Source: Hexactinellida sp. DTS-2022 (Eukaryota; Porifera; Hexactinellida). From it: a stretch of DNA of 64,000 nucleotides. Location of the stretch: positions 1,892,001-1,956,000 of the forward strand of contig JAPNXP010000018.1 in NCBI GenBank assembly GCA_028753945.1. The letters run 5' to 3'. Both the position numbers and the translations under genes were made by a program. Below, piece after piece: positions 44,886 to 56,350 of the stretch. The notes under the pieces are model-generated. The model saw only the letters and a program-made list of their open reading frames with translations, was not told where the DNA came from and did no database searches. Positions within the stretch are counted from its first letter, which is position 1; every line of letters starts with the position of its first letter.

Positions 44886-45636
44886 GTATTAGCCTGCAAA
44901 GTGAAACCTAACAAGGATTCATGATTATTTTGCATTTTTCGAATTCAAAAGCTTTCAACAATTTTTCAGATATTTTTTAAACTTTTTCTTGCTCGTCGGT
45001 TAGACTAGTAAACTGTTAACTACACTAAATCATCAAATAATTGAAATAATCTTTTGAAATATGCGAATGTTGGACTGGGTCGTCTGTTCAATTAAAATAT
45101 CACAGCATTTATACCATAATATAGTTTTTAACTATATATACATTTTATTAGTAGGAAACTCATATTGAGGTATTTAACAATGTTAACCATGTAATAACTT
45201 TAGCAATGGCTTTCTAATTAGTTGTGAAGTATTAAGCAATATAAATTTGATAATGTTTCGATAAAATTACAGAGAAAATCCCCAAATATCACCATTACAT
45301 CATAGTTGCATGGTGCTATATTACTAAAGTAAATGGAATTTGTGAATTAAATTATTTGTGAATACAAACATCAAATTAAACATTCAAAATATGAAAAAAC
45401 ATTATTAACTTGTATGTTTAACTCACTCGTTTGACGTCCTTTGTAAGGTGTCCATTCGGTCATGACCAAAAATAAAATAAAATACAAATAGAGCAGTGCT
45501 AAAGTAAAATAGGTTATGTAAAGTTTAAAACAAAGCAAGAAATAGTTATGCGTCGAAGAAAAATAGTGCACAAAAGAAATATTCGGATATTCGGATTATA
45601 TAGCGTAATAATATATATACAAAGCCTAGTCTATAT
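44886..45636. other. No gene recognised
   Basis: AT-rich unique sequence. The ORF at 45371-45571 (-) is a hydrophobic translation of T-rich DNA and is not credited. Confidence 0.4.
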
Positions 45637-45946
45637 GAGGGGCGTCGAAGTGTGAATCGGGGAGGGGAAAATCAGAATTTAGAGGAGGCATAGACAAAAG
45701 GCTAATTCTTAGTAGTATAAACCCCACGTGAATTTATGTATATTTTTGATTCTGTCTAATATAATGACATTTGAACTCATGTGTATCATTGGTGTTGTTA
45801 TTTCATCTATTTGGACAGGGAAAGGGGGCACAAGCGAGGGGATGCACATATTAGGGGCGCATATTTGGGGCGAAGTACCTGGGGGAGACCGAGATTTTTG
45901 AGAGGGGCACCTGCCTTCCTGTGCCCTCCCCCTTCTGACACCCCTG
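45637..45946. mobile_element. Candidate hAT-like MITE
   Basis: The left end gaggggcgtcgaag and the right end (inward) caggggtgtcagaag pair imperfectly. The flanks gtctatat and ctttatat match at 6 of 8. G-runs lie inside both ends. Non-coding. Confidence 0.5.
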
Positions 45947-46205
45947 CTTTATATAAGGCCTAACAGTAGATTCACCATGGATGCGGTAATAAATGCACTT
46001 TCCCAATATAATAATCTTATGAGTGAACATAAAAGCACTTAAGTGCATCTCAAGGCAAATATTTCCCAACCCAGTATATCCTGTGAAGAATAAACCTATA
46101 CATTTAATTGGAATTAAAATATTTCAATGTAAAATAAGTCAATCTACATACAAAGACAATCATATAAACGAGATGCATTCATTAGTTCGAATTTTAAGGT
46201 TGTGT

Positions 46206-46690
46206 TAAGTTAGAACTTTCCAAGTTCGAAATCATTTTTTCATCTATTGTAACAAGTTCGAATCGATTATTAATCTATTGTAATTAGTTTGAATCGATTT
46301 GTAGTATATTGTAGCATGTTAGAATCATTTTTTCATCTATTGTAACAAGTTCGAAACCATTTGTAGTATATTATAGCAAGTTAGAATCATTTTTTCATCC
46401 ATTGTAACAAGTTTGAATCGATTTGCAGTCTATTGTAACAAGTTCGAATCATTTGTAAATCTATATATTGTAACAAGTTCGAATCATTTTTCATCCATTG
46501 TAACAAGTTCGAATCGATAAGTAGTCTACTGTACCAATTGAATTTATTTGTTAAATCTATTGTAACAAGTTAGAATTTATTTAGTCTATTGCATCAAGTT
46601 CGAATTGATTTTTAGTCTGATGCTACAAGTTCGAATCGTTTTTCAATCTATTGTAACAAGTTCAAATCGATTTAACATATTGTGTAGTAT
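46206..46690. repeat. Tandem array, ~30-37-bp unit
   Basis: About 14 imperfect copies of a unit containing attgtaacaagttcgaatcg with a variable T-rich spacer. The complement of the same unit occurs 4-5 times at 49380-49545 at the other end of the MULE. Confidence 0.9.
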
Positions 46691-46781
46691 ACAGTTTAAC
46701 GGAGGGTTGTAATTAAATATTTGTCTATAATATATGATAATGAGAAACATACCAAAAATGACTGTAAGACAGAATAAATGG

Positions 46782-47925
46782 TTAGACTGTGAAGATTTGG
46801 GATCTATCCTCTATGATCGCCCGTCAGATTGGACAAGTATGTCCTATCTCCCCTATTTGTTCTCTACAACTAATACAGCATGCAGCATGCCTTCGAGGAA
46901 TGAAAACGCATGTGGTTGAACTTGTGAGTAGGCAAAAAGAAAATTTATTTTCACTACTATTATTAATTTGATTCTCATCTTCGAATTGTTCAGAATCAAT
47001 CGACATTAATTCTTCGGTGGTTTTCAAGTTACCAATAGGTACTATTTCCCTTTGCTTTTAGAAATCTGGCAAAAATGACATAGCCATCAATTGTCTGATA
47101 AATGGAGCCTCTTCGTGAGAATCTCTGAAACACTAACTGAGCTTGTTGTGTTTTCATCCAAATTCGCTGAGTGAATTGAAACCAGCAACGATAAACTTCA
47201 ATATACGGATAAACATTGCGAAATGCAATTCGGGCTGCTGGTTCCCAGTCTGAAATAGATGAGAAAGGCTGAAAAAGAGAAGGTTGAGACCAATATTTTC
47301 CAAATTGGTTGATAGACATCTAGAGATTTTTTCAGTCATCAAACAGTGTATCGCTGGCAAGGTGTGTCTGCCACAGCTAAGAATATCGTCCATAACTTGA
47401 AGAATTGAACAGGGACAGTGAAATTTGATCCATTGATTTGGATATTCGGTAATTCTGTAAACAAATTGTTCTTTATATCTGCAAAGAAAACTACTGCAGT
47501 TGATTGATACATGTCACATAAAACTTGTAGTAGTCTCCAAAAGTTGTTGTAGGCAACATAGCACAGAATTCTGAAGCTGTAGGTGGAATCTTTGTCTGCA
47601 ACATTCTTTGTGCATGATACATGGAAGATTCAACTTCTCTGAACGAAACCACACTTGCAAATGGATCATTCCTTGTCACACCATCAAAATTCTGTCGGAA
47701 ATTTGATTGTGAGTACTTAGCAATCGTTTTAGATCTTCTTTTTATCTCATTAGAATTTGATTCATACTCATTTAGACCATGATTATGTTGATTAATAGAT
47801 ATGATCCTATCAATATCGTGCTGCAGTTTACTAGTTGCTTTGCATGTGAATGTCTTAAATATTAACCATCTAAGGTAGGTGAATTTCGTATTGTTTTGGA
47901 TTTGATGTACTTGTGTCCATCTGAA
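46782..47925 (-). pseudogene. MULE transposase relic: FLYWCH, MULE and RING-like parts
   Basis: Minus-strand reading from about 47925: FKTSDGHKYIKSKTIRNSPT, a shift, then LRWLIFKTFTCKATSK and INQHNHGL, the pattern of a degenerate FLYWCH finger. Next comes FDGVTRNDPFASVVSF and PTASEFCAMLPTTTFGDYYK. After a gap and shift, SDWEPAARIAFRNVYPYIEV and YRCWFQFTQRIWMKTQQAQ align with FVDFEQAVINSFKSIWP ... KACFFHLSQAVFRKIQSLG of the intact MULE at 27-28 kb, with the second Asp retained and the C-x2-H His replaced by Gln. The C-terminus reads CLLTSSTTCVFIPRRHAACC, ISCREQIGEIGHTCPI, TGA, then RAIIEDRSQIFTV and a stop at 46782. Its spacing resembles a C-terminal RING finger, with the stop at the CPxC position and other Cys lost. 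Several frameshifts; non-functional. Confidence 0.7.
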
Positions 47926-48062
47926 GTTTTAAAAGCTCTTATTGAGCGCGTTTGAAACCATTAATTGTGTACTCCATTATGCAAAAAAAATAAACACTCT
48001 CAGCAGACGGCGCCGAGTGTTTACAAAAAACACGTACATTATATGTTTTATATCCTGATGCT

Positions 48063-48641
48063 ATATAATCTATCTATCTATATATAAAAAGAGGAATTGT
48101 TGTTTGTTTGTTTGTTTGTGTGTGTGTTTGTCCAGAATTGATTGGAAAGACTACGAGTCCCAGAAAGCTGAAAATTTTTATACAGGGGTAATTTTGTACT
48201 GCGACAACGATCTATTGGTTTTTGAAGAGAAATATTCACATTTGAAGGTGACAAAATTTGGTAGCCAATTAAATTCGAGGGTTTATAGTATGGATTAGCA
48301 GATTTCATCAATTAGTATAAATAGATTGTGCATAATAGAAATATTTTCTGAGGCTCCAATTTGATTGATTGAAAATAAATCAATTTAACCAATCAATCAT
48401 TTGTCTATTCTATTGCCTGTTTTTCTTTTAGTATTATTTTGATTCGAGCTTTCTTATCGTGCAACTGAAATTTATTGAGCTATTAAAACTCATATTAATG
48501 TGATTGCTTTTGGGGAGGGAAAGGCCGCGAAGCGGCCGTTAATTGTATCGCGTAGTGCCTAACACGAACGAACAAAAGTCGCGAAGCGACTTTTGTGAGA
48601 GAGTGATCCGTCGCGAAGCGACCGAGACCGAAGGGCTCGTA
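48063..48641 (+). mobile_element. Helentron-like repeat, copy H2
   Basis: It starts near ctatctatatataaaaagag with a (GTTT)n run and tgtgtttgtccagaattgat, and ends gaccgagaccgaagggctcg. Near the 3' end are palindromic gtcgcgaagcgac motifs. It abuts copy H3 with no intervening sequence. No TIR and no TSD. Confidence 0.6.
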
Positions 48642-49300
48642 TATTAAAAGCGCAATTGTTGTTTGTGTGTTTGTTTGTTTGTTTGTTTGTGTGTTTGTCC
48701 AGAATTAATTGAAAAGACTACGAGTCCCAGAAAGCTGAAAATTTGTATCCTGGGGTAATTTTGTACTGCGACAACGATCTATTGGTTTTTGAAACAAAAT
48801 AACGGGATTATGACGTCATAATGGCACTTATTTGGGAATAACTCTTTCAATTCTTATCCGATTCGCCCACAATTTTAGATGGCAAGACAACATGAAATGA
48901 GACATACGTATACCGATTTATGGCTTTATGACGTCACGAGGGAATTTATTATTATTATTATTATTAATATTATTATTGCTTTAAATTCATTGCACATATT
49001 GAGGTTTGGTGATTACCTCCTGTTCCACCTGCATGTATACAGTTTAGTTAGTTCTATTAGTGATTTATTATTAGCATACAGAAGTGCATAAGTTTAGATA
49101 TTTAGATATGAATAAGTGTTTATATAAATTCTTATTTGAAATAGATAAATCTCTTCTCTATTCTGTTTTACCGCAGGGTAAGGCCGCAAAGCAGCCGTTA
49201 TTTGTATTACATAGTGTCTACTACGAACGAACAAAGGTCGCCAAGCGGCCTTTGTGAGAGAGTGATCCGTCGCGAAGCGACCGAGACCGAAGGGCTCGTA
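48642..49300 (+). mobile_element. Helentron-like repeat, copy H3
   Basis: It starts tattaaaagcgcaattgttg with the same (GTTT)n run, then ctacgagtcccagaaagctg as in H2 (48150 and 48718). It ends gaccgagaccgaagggctcg with the stem gtcgcgaagcgac about 20 nt upstream. It lies head-to-tail with H2. Confidence 0.6.
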
Positions 49301-49563
49301 TAGTTAAATAAGGATTCTGATAAGTGACAATAGATAACTGTGTATTCGAATTAACCACAAAACTAACAATATACTTCATTCGATATGAACATGTAACAAT
49401 ATACTTACAATGGATTCGAACTTGCTACAATAGACTTACAATTGATTCGAACTTGTTACAATATACTTACAATTGATTCGAACTTGTTACAATAGACTAA
49501 AAATCAATTCTAACTTGTGACAATTCAAACAATTCTAACTAGTGACAAACTTAAAATTCGAAC

Positions 49564-50363
49564 CAAAGCAGCGCCCCAATAAAATACTGTAATGCACAAC
49601 ACATCTACGAAACACAACGCGTTCTTGGAACTCCCCTCTCTCTATATCTAAATCTCTCTCTCAAATTCACACCACTAGACAATTCGTAAGCTTAATAGCG
49701 TGAAATCTAAGATACAAATATGAAGAAACAAAGTTCAACCAACAATAAATATTATGTAATGATAAACAATAATTAATGAAAATTTAGCAATATACGTTTT
49801 TCGATAACTATTTGAAGCACAGTGGAGTTGTAGTTTTAATTTATATTGGCAAGAAAACAATTAGCAGAAGTAATTAACTTGCAAAAATACTCACTTTACA
49901 CATCGCAATAAATACAATTTGTTTTCCAGATATCATCATCATTTTCCATGTATATCATTTTAAGTTCTACTAATAACCTTCTAGATCTATCCAATTGCAA
50001 ATAAAACAACGATTCTGCCTTCTGGACTCTAGGGAGGAACTTGGACAGATTTGTGCGTGATGGGAAGGTTGATTTCTATTGCAATCAATCACTTCCATAA
50101 AGTTATAATTGAGGTATTGGCTCAAACGGATACTTAAGTTCGCTACGATCTGTTAATTGCAAGAGCTTAAACACAGTAGGTGATTCAACATCAAAAACAA
50201 ATTATTTATCATAAGTTAAGGTACCATTGCACATATAACAATCCTGAGATATTTTAATAACTTATTAACCGTATAAGCTGCGATAAAAGCTAACTACTGA
50301 AGGATTTGTTAGAGTTTTCAATGGACGATATATCGCCAATTTCAGCCCGTGATATGGTTTAAG
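49564..50363. other. No gene recognised
   Basis: AT-rich, with a short (TC)n stretch near 49640. No supported feature. Confidence 0.4.
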
Positions 50364-51330
50364 CAGTGTTTCTCAACGTGGGCGATATCGCCCCCTAGGG
50401 GCAATACGAGAGTCGAGGGGGACGATAAAACGGTTAGGGGCGATTGGGGGGCGATAAGACTGTAAGGGGGCGGTAGGGGGGCGATATACTTTGTGTTTGA
50501 TTTACTTTAGCTAGAATCTAGAAATTTACATGCTCATCATTTCGGCTATTCTTGACCTAATTCAATCCCGATCTGAAAAATCTTGTAGTGGGCACTATCA
50601 AGGGCCTAGATACTGGGGAATCCTCGACTTCCGAAGTCAATACATTCGTGCGAGAGCCTTATTTCTCTCCCCCAATATTTTGTGCACCTCATGTATTTAT
50701 ATCCCCTGAAATCAATAATATATTGTTGTCTTAAAATTATTTAGTTATACTCAATGTTATTTGATTTCTTCTTCTCTCCTAAAATTTGTTCTCGCTTGCT
50801 GCGCTCGCTCGTTTGTAAAATCCAGGTATTCTTAGGATAAGAGGAAATCAATTAGTAATTTATACAACTAAAAATCCCTGTGGTTCGCCCCCCGACCCAA
50901 TCTGCTTTTTAAATCTACGCCCCTGGGCACCATGCCAACTTTCACACTAAACATGGTTGTCAAATGTAAATATACCGTATTTCCCCGAATAAGCGCCTCG
51001 GCGCTAATAGATTTCATGGTCAAAATTTGCCCTCATTTTTTCATGAAATTTCAGAAAATAATATTAAGGTTCATTCTAATGGTTCCCAGCGAGAGTAAAC
51101 ATCCTATAATTGCCTAAATCACAACAATTCCATTGCAGTTATCATTTATTGGGAATAAATTTAACATACAGATACCATTTTTATAGAGCCGGCGCTTTTT
51201 TAAGCCCAGGCGCTTATTCGGGGAAATACGGTTTATAGAATATCTGTCTTAGTTGCTTGGTTCTTTTTTATGTTACAATTGGAGGGGGCGATAAGCACTG
51301 GCACTATCCGCTAAGGGGGCGATCGATGAT
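50364..51330 (+). mobile_element. hAT fragment with one recognisable end
   Basis: The left end CAGTGTTTCTCAACGTGGGC is a typical hAT terminus, followed by repeated ggggcgata units. Similar ggggcgata units recur at 51275-51325, but the opposite CAGTG terminus was not found. A TIR MITE is nested at 50974-51232, and a ctacgcccctg-type element end precedes it at about 50885-50930. Confidence 0.6.
50974..51232. mobile_element. 259-bp MITE with perfect 24-bp TIRs
   Basis: The ends accgtatttccccgaataag (then cgcc) are perfectly repeated in inverted orientation at 51209-51232. No clear TSD (flanks tat and tta). The superfamily is not determined. The 61-codon ORF overlapping the left end is a by-product. 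Confidence 0.88.
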
Positions 51331-51337
51331 ATGGTGT

Positions 51338-51795
51338 AGACTAAGTAGAAGGTAAGAGCATTTAGTTGAGAACTAACGGCTAGTAAACGTTAGAGGAGCA
51401 AGAAAGTCGAGTTTTACCCACGAATACTGTAATTTGGCTCCAGTATTAAGGTGTACGCTAGTGAGAAGGAACAGTAACTGTTAGTTGATAACAGACGGCT
51501 AGTAAACGTTAGAGGAGCAAGAGTGTCAAATTATACGTATGGAACACTGTCATTGGGCTCCCTTGATAAGGTGTCAGCGAGGGAGAAGGAATAGCAGCAT
51601 GTTAGTTGAGAACTAACTGCTATAAACGCTAGAGGAGCAAGAGAGTCGAGTTATACGTTTGGATTAAATTCATTGGATTCTCGTGATAAGGTGTAACATA
51701 GGGAGATGGGGAGGAGCATATTAGTTAAGAGATAACGGCTAGGAAACGTTAGATGAGAAAGAGACTAGAGTGAAAAGAACGGAAACATTCAATGG
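51338..51795. repeat. ~120-bp tandem repeat, 3.7 units
   Basis: Units begin near 51338, 51462, 51580 and 51701. Each contains ttagttgagaactaacggct, a gctagtaaacgttagaggag-like segment, and gataaggtgta. Divergence between units is about 15-25 percent by eye, so the array is old. It encodes nothing. Confidence 0.85.
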
Positions 51796-51819
51796 GATCC
51801 CGTCTTTGATATAATGAGA

Positions 51820-52440
51820 TTATTAGCACTTGATTGTTTAAATGGTAATACACTCATTACCTAAAAGATTCTTGAAGTTAGGCCTAGAAAATGTAATATC
51901 AATGAATAGGAAGTTACCAATTTCGGATAGATCAGTACTAGCATTGTTACATAAAATCGATAGTTTTTCAGTTATGGTTCATTTAGGAAATATGTATTTT
52001 CCTGGAAACCGAGGAATGTACATGTATCAACATTCCATTTATTATTTCGATATATTTCATTCAACGAGTTATGAACATCCTCATGTTCCAATTTTGAACA
52101 TTTCTAACGCGTTTAACTATGTTAAATGCAGGCTATAAAAAACAGGATAATTCCCATGAAAAATAGAGATTATGTAATCAAATGGTGATATATCACAATT
52201 ATAAAGGATGTTATGTATGCCTTGATATCGAGTTCCTAACTTCCTATATAATTATAATGCATTTCTCAGGTCTATCATTACTAGCTAATGTGATAAAGAT
52301 ATGTCAGCTAATAATCAATTGCTTTTAAGTAATCCATGGTCTAGCAAAATCTACTCAGTAGTAAGGGCTTATATAACGAAGGTCACGAATTATCATATAG
52401 TGAAACTTCAATGCAACTAAATTATAAATCGATTTATGCT
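51820..52440 (+). repeat. Diverged single-arm relative of the 7-8 kb inverted repeat
   Basis: Collinear with 7685-8300, with shared phrases gaataggaagttacc, catttaggaaat, aacgcgtttaact and aggtcacga. A 98-codon frame (51842-52138) retains short amino-acid matches to the 7.3-kb frame (GN-x3-P-x-NRGM; NAFN-x-VK). However, one-base indels and stops in the other copies argue against a constrained protein. Confidence 0.75.
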
Positions 52441-53257
52441 ATTGAATAAAATTGAATTATTCATATAATAGAATTATTTATTGTAACTAATATCATAACT
52501 TTGAAGAGTGATAAGTTAATAACTTAAATTATTAATTATTAGTAGATCTTCATCGAAACCAAGAAATGAATACAGATTTGGATATTAATAAATTTACGTT
52601 CTTAGAAAGTTAACTAAAATGTATCCTTACATTGCTGTACAATATTTATATTTTGCATTGTTTGAGAATTTCATTCAATTACTATTAAATTAATTATAGT
52701 CATTTAATGAAGTATTTTATAGTTAGTTTTGTTCATTTGAGTATTTAGAGCTCATGTTGTCAACACTCAAACCTTAATTGTATATTTAGAACTTGAGCAA
52801 TTTTCTAGAAAATACAGCAAATTATGGATGATTGTAAATAGCACTACAAATGATTAGATGAGAAACTCAATTTAGAGAATTTATCTCTTGACCTCTGTTT
52901 TTTAAAATATATCCATGATTGTAACTGAACAAATTTCAGTTCCAAATTACGTATGATTCTGTTTGTTTACAAACTCATGATCAATGTGATCAATAAACAT
53001 ATAAAAGTATAGGCATTCGCATTCGATCTGTTCTTCTCAACTAATCTACATTTTCAAACAACTAAAACTCTAATTTGATACACTTTGGAAACAAAACAGA
53101 AACACTAATATAATGGAATAATGGAAACAAAATTAACAAGGGAACATAGGTGTGTTCCTTCGGAGAGCGTGTATTCTCTTGTATCTCAGCACTCGTTAAC
53201 TGACTCTATTGGCGGGTTGGGTATGAGCAGTCAACCCAGTGATTCTACTTCGGAAAG
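52441..53257. other. No gene recognised
   Basis: Highly AT-rich to about 53130. The last ~120 bp are less AT-rich and may be the edge of the Mutator-type relic. Confidence 0.4.
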
Positions 53258-54036
53258 CTAGCACATGGCTAAGGCACTCCGACTTCTTAATTTTCTGAAT
53301 ACCCAATTGATCAGAGAAGGTTTCATTCCACGTTTCAATGCTTTATTTTCGCCATCACCGACTAGTGTATGAAAAACGGAACCTCTATCGGATATTTGTT
53401 GAACTAATTCAGGCAATACTTCCGTCTCCATATGAGCACCAGCGTATTCCGGAAATTCTAATGGACAAGTTTTTCTGTGATCATCCCACTTCGCGCGTGC
53501 TTCGTCTGAAGGTATATCAATATAGGCATTATTTTTATACGGAGGACATGTGCGACACTTGATGGTGGCTACTTTGTATGCAAGCGATTTGCCTGTTTTC
53601 ATGGCTACAATAGAAGAAAAACACCGTATATAGAACCAAGAACATATACGCAATTGGTAGTGGGATCAATGTCGTTCTGAGATTTTAATTGCATCGCCGC
53701 CCTTTCCATGCTCGCTTCAGCTTCCTCCTCAGCTGCAGCAAGTACAGCTTGCGAGTCTTTTCGATTGTATATTTAATCAGTGCAGTGGAAGGTTCATACA
53801 TGCATTAAAAGTGCGCAAATTCTCGGGATTCATACCAACGATACGAGCACCTAGTACACATGAAAGGTCGAGTCGTTTCGTAGGAGAGTTAGGAGACTTA
53901 ATTTCGCCCACATTCATAAATAATTTTGCATTGTGGCACGTACTGCACCTAAACAAAAGCTTCCTTGCACTGTTTACAGGAAGAAACTTCTGCCAAGGAT
54001 GAAATCATCGCTGCAAGATTAACAATGTAATCACCA
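53258..54036 (-). pseudogene. Mutator-type (MLD) transposase relic, N-terminal/middle part
   Basis: On the minus strand from 54036, with frame changes, the reading is IVNLAAMISSLAEVSSCKQC, GARIVGMNPENLRTFNACMN, EEEAEASMERAAMQLKSQND, then from about 53600 MKTGKSLAYKVATIKCRTCP, DDHRKTCPLEFPEYAGAHME, TEVLPELVQQISDRGSVFHT and LVGDGENKALKRGM. The order fits the Mutator-like domain carried by many animal transposon proteins: an I/VNL...C-x2-C start, the GA/NP-R segment, E-A...SM-x2-AA, the C-x2-C ... H-x2-C ... G-x2-ME block, and a DGD-like acid motif (here GDGE). The DGTWxxRG segment appears deleted. The assignment rests on motif order recalled from the family, not on a search. Confidence 0.55.
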
Positions 54037-54450
54037 GATATTTCGTGACCTTATGCCGTGTTGAGGTAGTCTTGTTTTCCGTCTTTACATCAAGCATTCT
54101 CTAAACCGGCAGAAAGCTTTCTACAATATACTCCAACTTTTACGAAGTAATAGTTCCAGTAGGTAAGTCTTTCATGCGTGGTATCTTGAACGGTATTTCG
54201 GTATTGCATCTATTTCAGCCTTTGCTCCCGTAGGATTTCCATCGTTATTTTCCAGAGAAAGACGATACAGGTGGGTAACTCTTCCAGTTATCGAGCGAGT
54301 CATGTTTTGGATTTCCTCACCCCTGAGATTCGACTGGTGCTGCTATTAATTGATCCTTAATAAGATTATTCAGCATGGTTCTCAGCACGTACACCGTCTC
54401 ATTTTTGGGCTAATGACGGCAATGCGGACTAAACCTCGAATTCTGTCCAG

Positions 54451-55047
54451 TTGGTGAATATACCTGGTATGACTATCAAAAAAATATTAAACGAATTTGA
54501 TCCGCCTCACTACTTGAACTATCTATTTGTGAAATTAGTTAGATGCGTTAATAGTATCTTCTCAGAATACGGTTACAATCGCGAAGCATTTATACAAACT
54601 GTGGGTTTTATAATGACTACAAATCATAACGAAATTATACACAATCTCTTGAAAGATATGGTACCGAAGAAAGATTATGTTGGATATCATGCGCTAAGAC
54701 TGGCAGCTGCGTTGTCCGTCATCCGGTACAATAAGGGATATAATGCTGAATACAATATATTAAAAATACTTTCTACATCAAATCCTTTCATACTCACAAA
54801 GGACTGATTTTGTCAGCTTGATAATAAACGGATCATGACTAGCACAAAAGCTTCCCCATGGAAAGACACCTTTGCTGAAGAGGAAATGTATAAGGCGGAG
54901 AGTAAAGAGCAAACATCAAAGTTCGGAGGTGGTTATTCGCATGGAAGTTATTCCCTGGCGAAATCAGTGATTGTGGAATTGGCTTCAGATTCAGATGTTC
55001 AAGAGGATTCTCACGATGATGATTATGATTTTCTGCATCCAAGATAA
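54451..55047 (+). pseudogene. Mutator-type transposase relic, C-terminal part
   Basis: Plus-strand frames 54451-54807 and 54835-55047 are in the same register, separated by a stop. The first contains NHNEIIHNLLKDMVPKKDYV and RLAAALSVIRYNKGYN. These match the C-terminal N-x-NE-x2-H-x(6)-PK-x(4)-G ... A-x(8)-N-x-G pattern of Mutator-like (MLD) transposases. The second is a charged tail with GGGYSHGSYS and an acidic stretch (DSDVQEDSHDDDYD). It faces away from the N-terminal half on the opposite strand, so an inversion or two separate truncated copies must be invoked. Alternatively it is a host exon; that is less likely given the neighbour. Confidence 0.5.
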
Positions 55048-56159
55048 GCAAATTTAGTCATCATAATTATAATCCCTATCTCGGTATAAGCGACTCCTAG
55101 TATAAGCTGCTAATACGCGGAAATATTCAATATGGATTCTGTAATGGCAGACAAATGTGGGATCATGATCACGATGCTTTTTAACGATGGAGACGGCATC
55201 TGCCATTTATTTTCCTGTCTATCGAAACGGAGTTCGCGTTCGTTTTTGGCGACACAACAAATTATGTTTATGACGTCATGTATGAATTAATTGGGATTCA
55301 CCTCTCACTTTTGATTCGGTCGACACAAATCTTTCATATAAGATCTACTGTATTCCATCTTTTCTAAAATTTTTATAACTAACTATACGCTAGTCACAGG
55401 TAAACCGGATTGTTCTAACACCAAGGTAATTCTAATTAACGTTTTTTTTCTAACGAATTTATTGCACTTATTATTTATTTATTTCGTTATTATTCTTATT
55501 TAATTTCTATCGGTTTTTTCTAATTCGGGAAATTCTACTTTTCTGTTCATTCTGGATATTTGTCGTATAATCGATTCCAACTTGACTAGTAGTATTTTGC
55601 TTTTGTTTTTTAAACTATCGGTTTATTCTTCTTTATACCTGCCCAGTGGCGGTCCCAGGGGGCGGCATCCGGCACAAATGCCCCAGGCAAAAATATTTTG
55701 CCCCGGATTCCAACCCAATTGCTAGTATAATTACATGGAGCATGCCCCGGGGTATACTAAAAGCTGCTCTTTTGCCCAGGGCTGGCCAGATCCTACGACT
55801 GCCCCTGTACCTGCCTACCTAGTTCAGTTTTATCCCTTTTACGGGGTTTCAATTTAGTCTCACAGTCAGTAATTTTGTCCAGACTATAAATCCCTGTTTC
55901 GAATGTAATCCAGCCTAATACGCCTGTACAGAACAGCCAAAATGGTTAAATCCCTTTAAGTTGGCAGATATGCTAAATAACGGGTTATTCTAACTTTACT
56001 TGTAAAGAAATGGTTAGAAAAAACTGGTTTCTAACTTTCTACTGAATTGAAAAAAATGTATCCGCCTACAGTCCTACTGCTCCCTCACTGCACAAATTAG
56101 GTTTGGTGCATTTATTATCTACATACATTATATCAGAAATTTGACACTTGTAGGTACAT
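55048..56159. other. No gene; possible MITE at 55643-55800
   Basis: 55646 onward reads cagtggcggtcccagggggc and ends near 55800 with ctacgactgcccctg. The GC-rich interior has tgccccgg repeats. It resembles other CAGTGGCGG-type ends, but TIR pairing is weak. The rest is AT-rich. Confidence 0.4.
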
Positions 56160-56350
56160 TTGATTACGTCATTGTGGTTAAATCCGATGAGAAATCATTC
56201 TCAAAAGTATTTTAGATGTTTCCAGCTTATTTGAAAACCTAAGTTCAGTTTATTCCATGACAATAGGTAATTCATTTTACGAGCATTTAGAAAGTAAACA
56301 CTGGCCTGGAAATAAAATGGCAAATACTTGACTTGTCTAGCCGTATTATA
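56160..56350 (+). repeat. 190-bp repeat (copy 1 of 3)
   Basis: Shares ttgattacgtc, gatgtttccag, tatttgaaaac and aaatacttgactt with 59755-59960 (same strand) and with the complement of 59185-59385. It is probably an isolated TIR of the element at 59185-59960. Confidence 0.8.

Larger units (their letters stand above)
46184..49563 (-). mobile_element. Decayed MULE with tandem-repeat ends
   Basis: The outer ends agttcgaattttaag (46184) and cttaaaattcgaacc (to 49563) are inverted. Just inside each lies a tandem array of the same unit in opposite orientation: ttgtaacaagttcgaatcga at 46206-46690 and its complement at about 49380-49545. MULE-type transposase homology lies between on the minus strand. 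Two Helentron-like repeats occupy 48063-49300. No TSD was resolved. Confidence 0.7.

Noticed and set aside
45371-45571. 66-codon hydrophobic ORF resembling a membrane protein
   Set aside because: The Phe/Leu/Tyr-rich translation is what T-rich DNA gives by chance; no start context, family or neighbour support.
46206-46690. Tandem array considered as a centromeric-type satellite
   Set aside because: The same unit occurs inverted at 49380-49545, framing MULE homology, so it is the terminus of a transposon.
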